From: Planctomycetota bacterium
Lineage (GTDB): Bacteria > Planctomycetota > UBA1135 > UBA2386
Length of the DNA: 64,000 bases
Direction of reading: 5' to 3'
NCBI GenBank assembly: GCA_016713175.1
Contig: JADJPQ010000001.1
Coordinates: 248,001-312,000, forward strand
A model generated the notes under the pieces. That model was given only the letters and a program-made list of their open reading frames with translations, did not search any database and had not been told where the DNA came from. The first letter of the stretch is position 1. Every line of letters begins with the position of its first letter. The translations under genes were made by a program, and so were the position numbers. Positions 59,929 to 64,000 of this stretch are shown here, piece after piece.

Positions 59929-62900
59929 CTAACCGCCGCGCCGGCCGCCGCCCTGCCCCTGGTTGGCCGGATCACCGCCGCGCCCACCCTGGTTGCCGCG
60001 ACCGCCCTGGCCTTGGGCATTGCGGGGTGCACCGCCGTTGCCATTGCCATCGCCGCCACGCGCGCGCGGTTGTGGGTTGGTGCCGCCGCCGTTCGTCGGG
60101 GTGCCGCCCGGAGCGTCGGTTGCGGTCTTCTTGCCGGCCACCAGTTGGAGCGCCTGCGTCTGGCCGGCGGGCACGAACACCGATTGGGTCACGCGTTCGC
60201 GGCCACGGGCCGACAGCACGACCAGGTATTGCCCGGGTTTGACGGACTCGAGTTCGAAGCTGCCGTTCTGCAAGCGCGCCATCGGCGTGTTGCCGCCGCC
60301 TTGCCCGCGGCGCGGGTTCCAGTCGGCCGGTAGCGCGGTCATGTCCGCGAGCAGCACGACGCTGCCGCCGAGTTCGGCGACCGGTGTGCCATCGTCGGTC
60401 GTCACGGTGCCCTTCACCGAACTGGTCATCACCGACAGGTTGAGTTCGGTCGTCTGGCCGGTGAACACCTGCACGGCTTGCTCGAGCAGATTGCTGCCGC
60501 GCCGGCCGTTGCTGACCACCAACCGGTAGTTGCCGGCGGGCACGTCGCCGATCGAGAAGCGACCGGATGGTCCGACCGACGCTTGGAAGCTGCGACTGCC
60601 GCCACCGCCGAACGGGCCGCCGCGCCCGCCGCGGCCCCGGCCGCCGCCCGGTTCGGTGTTGGCGGTGTTGCCGGCAGCGGCCGTCTCGTCGGTGCGGCTC
60701 AGCGCCACCTGGAAACCGGTTGCCGGGTTGCCGTTGTGCAGCACCGAACCCGCGACCGTGCCGGTTTCCGGCAGCTTCAGCGTGACGTCGTGGTCGGTCG
60801 TCTTGCCGGCGGCGACGGTGACCTCCGCCTGCAGCGCGCTGTCGAGGAACTGCGGGCCGAGTTCGCTCATCAGATCGCGCGGCGAGCCGACGAACGCGCG
60901 CACGACGTAGCCGCCGGGCGTCAGGTTCTCGATCCGGTAGGTGCCGTCCGGCTGCACATCCGCGAACGGCCGGCCATCGCGGAAGTTGAAACCCTGGCTG
61001 CCGGCAGGCACCGCGACAACGCGGGCCTCGGCGGCGTTCTGCGGCGTGACGCCCAGTACGCGGCCGGCGAGCGCGCCGAGGCTGCCGAGCGTCAGTTCGA
61101 TGCCGGCCAGATCCGCCTGCACGTCGAGCACATCGCTGTTCGCGACGTCGTGACCGTCCGCCGATGCGCGCACCCGGTAGGTGCCACGCGGCGCATGTTC
61201 CAGGCGGAAGCGCCCATGCTTGTCGGTGCGCGCATCGACGACGGAAGTACCGCCGCCGCCGCCGAACTGCCGCATCATCTCGCCGAGGCGATTGCCGCGA
61301 CCGCCGCGGCCGCCGTTGCCGTTGGCCGAGTTGCCCGCGTTGGCGCCGGTGTTCTCTTCGCGAGTGGCGGTGCGCAATTCGACGCGGGCGTTGGCGATCG
61401 CTGCGCCCGACGGGTCCTTGACGATGCCGCTGACGCTGACACCGGGATCCAGCACGACGGTGAGTGTCGGCGCGGCGGCGCCCAGGCGCAGCTCGACCTC
61501 CTTCGAACGGAACGACGCGTGTTGCGGCGATTGCACCGCCAGCACGTAGACGCCTTCCTGCAGGCCGGTCACCGCGAACTCGCCGCGATCGTGATGCTCG
61601 GGCTTGCCGAGGTCGCCGCCAAAGCGCAACGCCATGTCGCCGCCGGGCCCACCGCCGCGCCCGCCGCGGCCGCCGGCGCCGCCGTCGCGTCCACGGCCGC
61701 CGAACGAGGCCTCCATCTGCTGGCGCAACTGTGTGCGGGTTGCTTCGTCGAGGTTGCCGTCGCGCATGCGGGCGAAGATGTCGGCCGGATCGACGTTCTC
61801 CATGCCGGGAACGGGCAAGCCGCGGACGCGCAGCGCGCGCACCGCGAACTCGGTGACCGGTTGGCCGGTCTTCTGATCGGTGACCGTGCCGACGAGCTTC
61901 AGGCCGTCCTGCAGCGTGACGTAGACCTTCTGGCCGAGCTTGGCGTCGATGCCGTCCTGGCGATGCGTCAGGAACCCCTTGGCGTCGACCGTCATCTCGA
62001 GGGGTGCGCCGGGCAGTCGCTCGGCCACGAAGAAGCCCTTGTCGTCGGTCGTCGCGCGATGATCGCGCCCGCCACCGCCACCCGGGCCGCCGCCCTGACC
62101 GCCTTGCGCGCGCCCGCCGCGCCCGCCGCCAGGACCACCACCCTGGCCGCCGCCGTTGCCGTTGTCGCGACCGCGGCTGCGCAGCGTCACCTCGGCCTTG
62201 GCGATCGGTTTGCCGGCTGCATCGGTGACGAAGCCGGCGAGGTCGTAGCCGGGGCCGAGTTCGATGTCGGCGACTTCGATCTGCAGATCCTCTTCGATCG
62301 CGAACGTCGTCGAACTGCCATCGACGTGCATCTTGGCCGAGGCGTTGATCCGCCATTCGCCGGCCGGGATGTGCTGCAGGCGGTAGAAGCCGTTGTTGTC
62401 GGTCTGCTGGTCGGGCGTCAGCTGTTCGCGGTCACGCGTCCAGCGCATCTGGTTGCCGTTCTCCGGGCTCAGCCGCAGGGTCGCGCCAGCGATGCCGTTA
62501 CCGTCCAGGTCGGTGACGCGCCCGGTCGCCACGCCGCCGTTGTTCAGCACCAGGTCGCCGACGTCCATCTCGGCCTGGGCGACGCCGAGATTCTTGTCGA
62601 ACACGCCGGGAGCAAAACTGCCATGCGCGACCTGCAGGATGACCCGCAGTTCGCGGAACGTACGGCCCTGGAAGGCGAAGCGGCCCGCCGCATCGGTGAC
62701 CACCGGATCCGGAACTCGCCGGTTGCGACCGCCTGGGCCGCCAACCTGGCCGCCGCCCGGCCCGCCACGGTCGAAGCCCCGTTGCCCGCCCCGACCGAAG
62801 TCGAGCCAGACTTTGGCGTTGGCGACCGGCCCCTGGAACTTGGAGACCACGCGGCCGCGCAGGATCACGTCGACGCGCCGTTCGTCGCCGTCGGGCGTCA

Positions 62901-63117
62901 GCGAACCGGTGTCGATCGCCGTGCGATCGGCCAGGCTGCCGGTCATTTCGGCGGTCTCGGTGGCCGCGTCTTCCGCCGGGTCATCGACCTCGACTTCATC
63001 CGCGGTGTCCCAACGGCCGACGGGCACATCCTCGGCGGACATCGACAGGGCCACGAACGCACCGCCACCGAGCAGCAGCAGGACACCGAATACGAGCAGG
63101 ACGGTTGAGGATCGCAT
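59929..63117 (-). CDS. Large multi-domain CarboxypepD_reg surface protein with Gly-rich inserts
   Basis: 1062 residues. A transmembrane helix (TVLLVFGVLLLLGGGAFVAL) begins an otherwise extracytoplasmic protein with about seven or eight carboxypeptidase-regulatory-like Ig modules: LRGRVVSKFQGPVANAKVWL, ATGRVTDLDGNGIAGATLRL, LAGFVTDAAGKPIAKAEVTL, LVGTVTDQKTGQPVTEFAVR, VSGIVKDPSGAAIANARVEL and more, each with a DAAGRFAF-, DNNGFYRL- or DKHGRFRL-type turn. Gly/Arg/Asn-rich stretches interrupt several modules and fill the last 80 residues. Possibly a surface scaffold. It heads the two-gene unit with 59116. Confidence 0.85.
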   Translation of the reverse strand: MRSSTVLLVFGVLLLLGGGAFVALSMSAEDVPVGRWDTADEVEVDDPAEDAATETAEMTGSLADRTAIDTGSLTPDGDERRVDVILRGRVVSKFQGPVANAKVWLDFGRGGQRGFDRGGPGGGQVGGPGGRNRRVPDPVVTDAAGRFAFQGRTFRELRVILQVAHGSFAPGVFDKNLGVAQAEMDVGDLVLNNGGVATGRVTDLDGNGIAGATLRLSPENGNQMRWTRDREQLTPDQQTDNNGFYRLQHIPAGEWRINASAKMHVDGSSTTFAIEEDLQIEVADIELGPGYDLAGFVTDAAGKPIAKAEVTLRSRGRDNGNGGGQGGGPGGGRGGRAQGGQGGGPGGGGGRDHRATTDDKGFFVAERLPGAPLEMTVDAKGFLTHRQDGIDAKLGQKVYVTLQDGLKLVGTVTDQKTGQPVTEFAVRALRVRGLPVPGMENVDPADIFARMRDGNLDEATRTQLRQQMEASFGGRGRDGGAGGRGGRGGGPGGDMALRFGGDLGKPEHHDRGEFAVTGLQEGVYVLAVQSPQHASFRSKEVELRLGAAAPTLTVVLDPGVSVSGIVKDPSGAAIANARVELRTATREENTGANAGNSANGNGGRGGRGNRLGEMMRQFGGGGGTSVVDARTDKHGRFRLEHAPRGTYRVRASADGHDVANSDVLDVQADLAGIELTLGSLGALAGRVLGVTPQNAAEARVVAVPAGSQGFNFRDGRPFADVQPDGTYRIENLTPGGYVVRAFVGSPRDLMSELGPQFLDSALQAEVTVAAGKTTDHDVTLKLPETGTVAGSVLHNGNPATGFQVALSRTDETAAAGNTANTEPGGGRGRGGRGGPFGGGGSRSFQASVGPSGRFSIGDVPAGNYRLVVSNGRRGSNLLEQAVQVFTGQTTELNLSVMTSSVKGTVTTDDGTPVAELGGSVVLLADMTALPADWNPRRGQGGGNTPMARLQNGSFELESVKPGQYLVVLSARGRERVTQSVFVPAGQTQALQLVAGKKTATDAPGGTPTNGGGTNPQPRARGGDGNGNGGAPRNAQGQGGRGNQGGRGGDPANQGQGGGRRGG

Positions 63118-63238
63118 CTTGTGGGGTGCACCGCGAGGGCGCTCCTACCTATTACGGCCATGGTGGCCGGTTCTCGACAGGGGATGGCTGTAACCAATCT
63201 GCACCCGTTCTGCCGACTCGAGGTCGCGACGCTGTCCC

Positions 63239-64000
63239 TCAGTTGCCGAGTTGCAGATCGACCGGTGCCGTCGAGCCGATCGCGCCGGTGCTGGAATCGA
63301 AGAATGCCACCTGCGCGCGGCCGGTCAGGCCGTGGGGGAAGCCCGGATTGAGCAGCATCAGGGTCGCGGCGCCATGGCCGTCGAAGGCGACCAGGTGGGT
63401 GTTGATCGCCTGCGCCATCCCGCCGTTCCACGGCAGCGTCTGCTCGAACCCGGGAATCGCCAGCAGGTGTTCCCCCGGCGTCAGCACGGCGGTGATGGCG
63501 ACGAGGCCGAGACCGGAGGCGGGGCCGGCCGTCGAAGTCAGGGTGAACGGGCCCGCAGGGATCGGCGTCGGATGCACGTTCGCGGTGGCGCGCCGCGTGG
63601 TCAGGCGACGGATCTGGCTGGTCGATCCGAACGTGGTCTCGTGCACGAACAGCCGTTGGCCGGCGTCCGGCGCGTACGGTTCGAACTGGCCGTTGACGCC
63701 AGGGACGAACTGCAGGGTCGCCGGGCCGACGCCTGCGGTCGCGTAGTCGAGCAGGACCTTTGGCGGCGACCCGCCGGCCTGGATGTCGTCGAGTTCGCCG
63801 ACCTGATTGCGGTACCAGTCCACGAACAGCAGATCGCCATCGCTGTCGAACTCGAGATCACCGGCACTGTCGAGACCGGATGCCATCGTCGTGGCCTGCG
63901 CCGTGCCCAGGACGGTGCCTGTGGCGATCGCCGCAGCGACCGTACTTGCCGTCCACCGCAGTACGGTCGTGGTGCCTGGAGGTGTCGGGAAGGACAGGCT
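63239..64000 (-). CDS. Secreted protein, C-terminal part (5' end beyond window)
   Basis: The frame is open through the window edge (254 codons seen, stop at 63239). The visible part has a metal-binding-like LEFDSDGDLLFVDW (NHL or Ca2+ propeller strand), a QRLFVHETTFGSTSQIRRL strand and a C-terminal module of about 110 residues starting PTPIPAGPFTLTST and closing with STAPVDLQLGN. The last module resembles the C-terminal ends of other secreted proteins in this window in size and strand pattern but lacks the GC motif. The start, and so the signal peptide, lies outside. Confidence 0.72.
   Translation of the reverse strand, partial: SLSFPTPPGTTTVLRWTASTVAAAIATGTVLGTAQATTMASGLDSAGDLEFDSDGDLLFVDWYRNQVGELDDIQAGGSPPKVLLDYATAGVGPATLQFVPGVNGQFEPYAPDAGQRLFVHETTFGSTSQIRRLTTRRATANVHPTPIPAGPFTLTSTAGPASGLGLVAITAVLTPGEHLLAIPGFEQTLPWNGGMAQAINTHLVAFDGHGAATLMLLNPGFPHGLTGRAQVAFFDSSTGAIGSTAPVDLQLGN

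Overview
The window is very G+C-rich bacterial chromosomal DNA with tightly packed genes, many GTG starts and repeated 4-base ATGA/GTGA gene overlaps. The gene mix points to a planctomycete-like bacterium (Planctomycetota). It has an ECF sigma factor of the TIGR02999 type overlapping a Hanks-type kinase, FGE-sulfatase (SUMF1) domains on signalling proteins, a scramblase, an Lpt-type permease pair, and many secreted beta-propeller/FG-GAP proteins with Cys-containing C-terminal modules. The assignment rests on gene content; there is no rRNA here to confirm it. I see no CRISPR array, insertion sequence or prophage, and no gene-free stretch above 300 bases. The largest gap, 36288-36563 (276 bases), shows nothing I can name.

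Layout. 1-4060: a partial DUF4058 gene and two divergent secreted-protein genes. 4113-8727: small genes, including a scramblase, a zinc alcohol/threonine dehydrogenase, a lipoprotein, a hotdog thioesterase, a probable SELENOPROTEIN of the ArsC/Spx type (7384-7719, in-frame UGA at the first Cys of a CxxC site plus a SECIS-like hairpin), a lone Clp_N domain and a PilZ protein. 8711-13119: two tandem paralogous secreted proteins. 13228-21498: DUF255 thioredoxin, RsfS, membrane pyrophosphatase, DedA and a three-gene ABC transporter operon. 21560-28467: a signalling block (FHA protein, ECF sigma factor, kinase-SUMF1, TPR-SUMF1). 28530-38838: GT2, an NTT-like carrier, gamma-glutamyltransferase, secreted proteins, a nitrilase-family amidase, an HU-like protein and a FlhG/MinD ATPase. 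39028-41032: three overlapping membrane-protein genes. 41055-41130: tRNA-Ala(CGC), then its terminator and a short repeat cluster.

41861-47320 is a fatty-acid oxidation operon: thiolase, 3-hydroxyacyl-CoA dehydrogenase, acyl-CoA dehydrogenase, an SppA-type protease and a second acyl-CoA dehydrogenase. 47308-51175 looks like an LPS/envelope group: a protein with two LPS-kinase-like domains, LptF/LptG-like permeases and a 38-residue membrane peptide. 52331-56122 carries mutS and a cysteine desulfurase. 56155-58032 is an FHA-Fis regulator with a broken AAA+ core. 58290-64000 holds a UPF0354 protein, a glycine-rich multi-domain surface protein and an unfinished secreted protein.

Two genes (mutS and the second acyl-CoA dehydrogenase) each contain one extra base that breaks an otherwise intact frame, and one gene has ATC where a start codon is expected. 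These most likely reflect residual sequence errors. The selenoprotein, by contrast, has the right residue, neighbours and RNA structure to be real.
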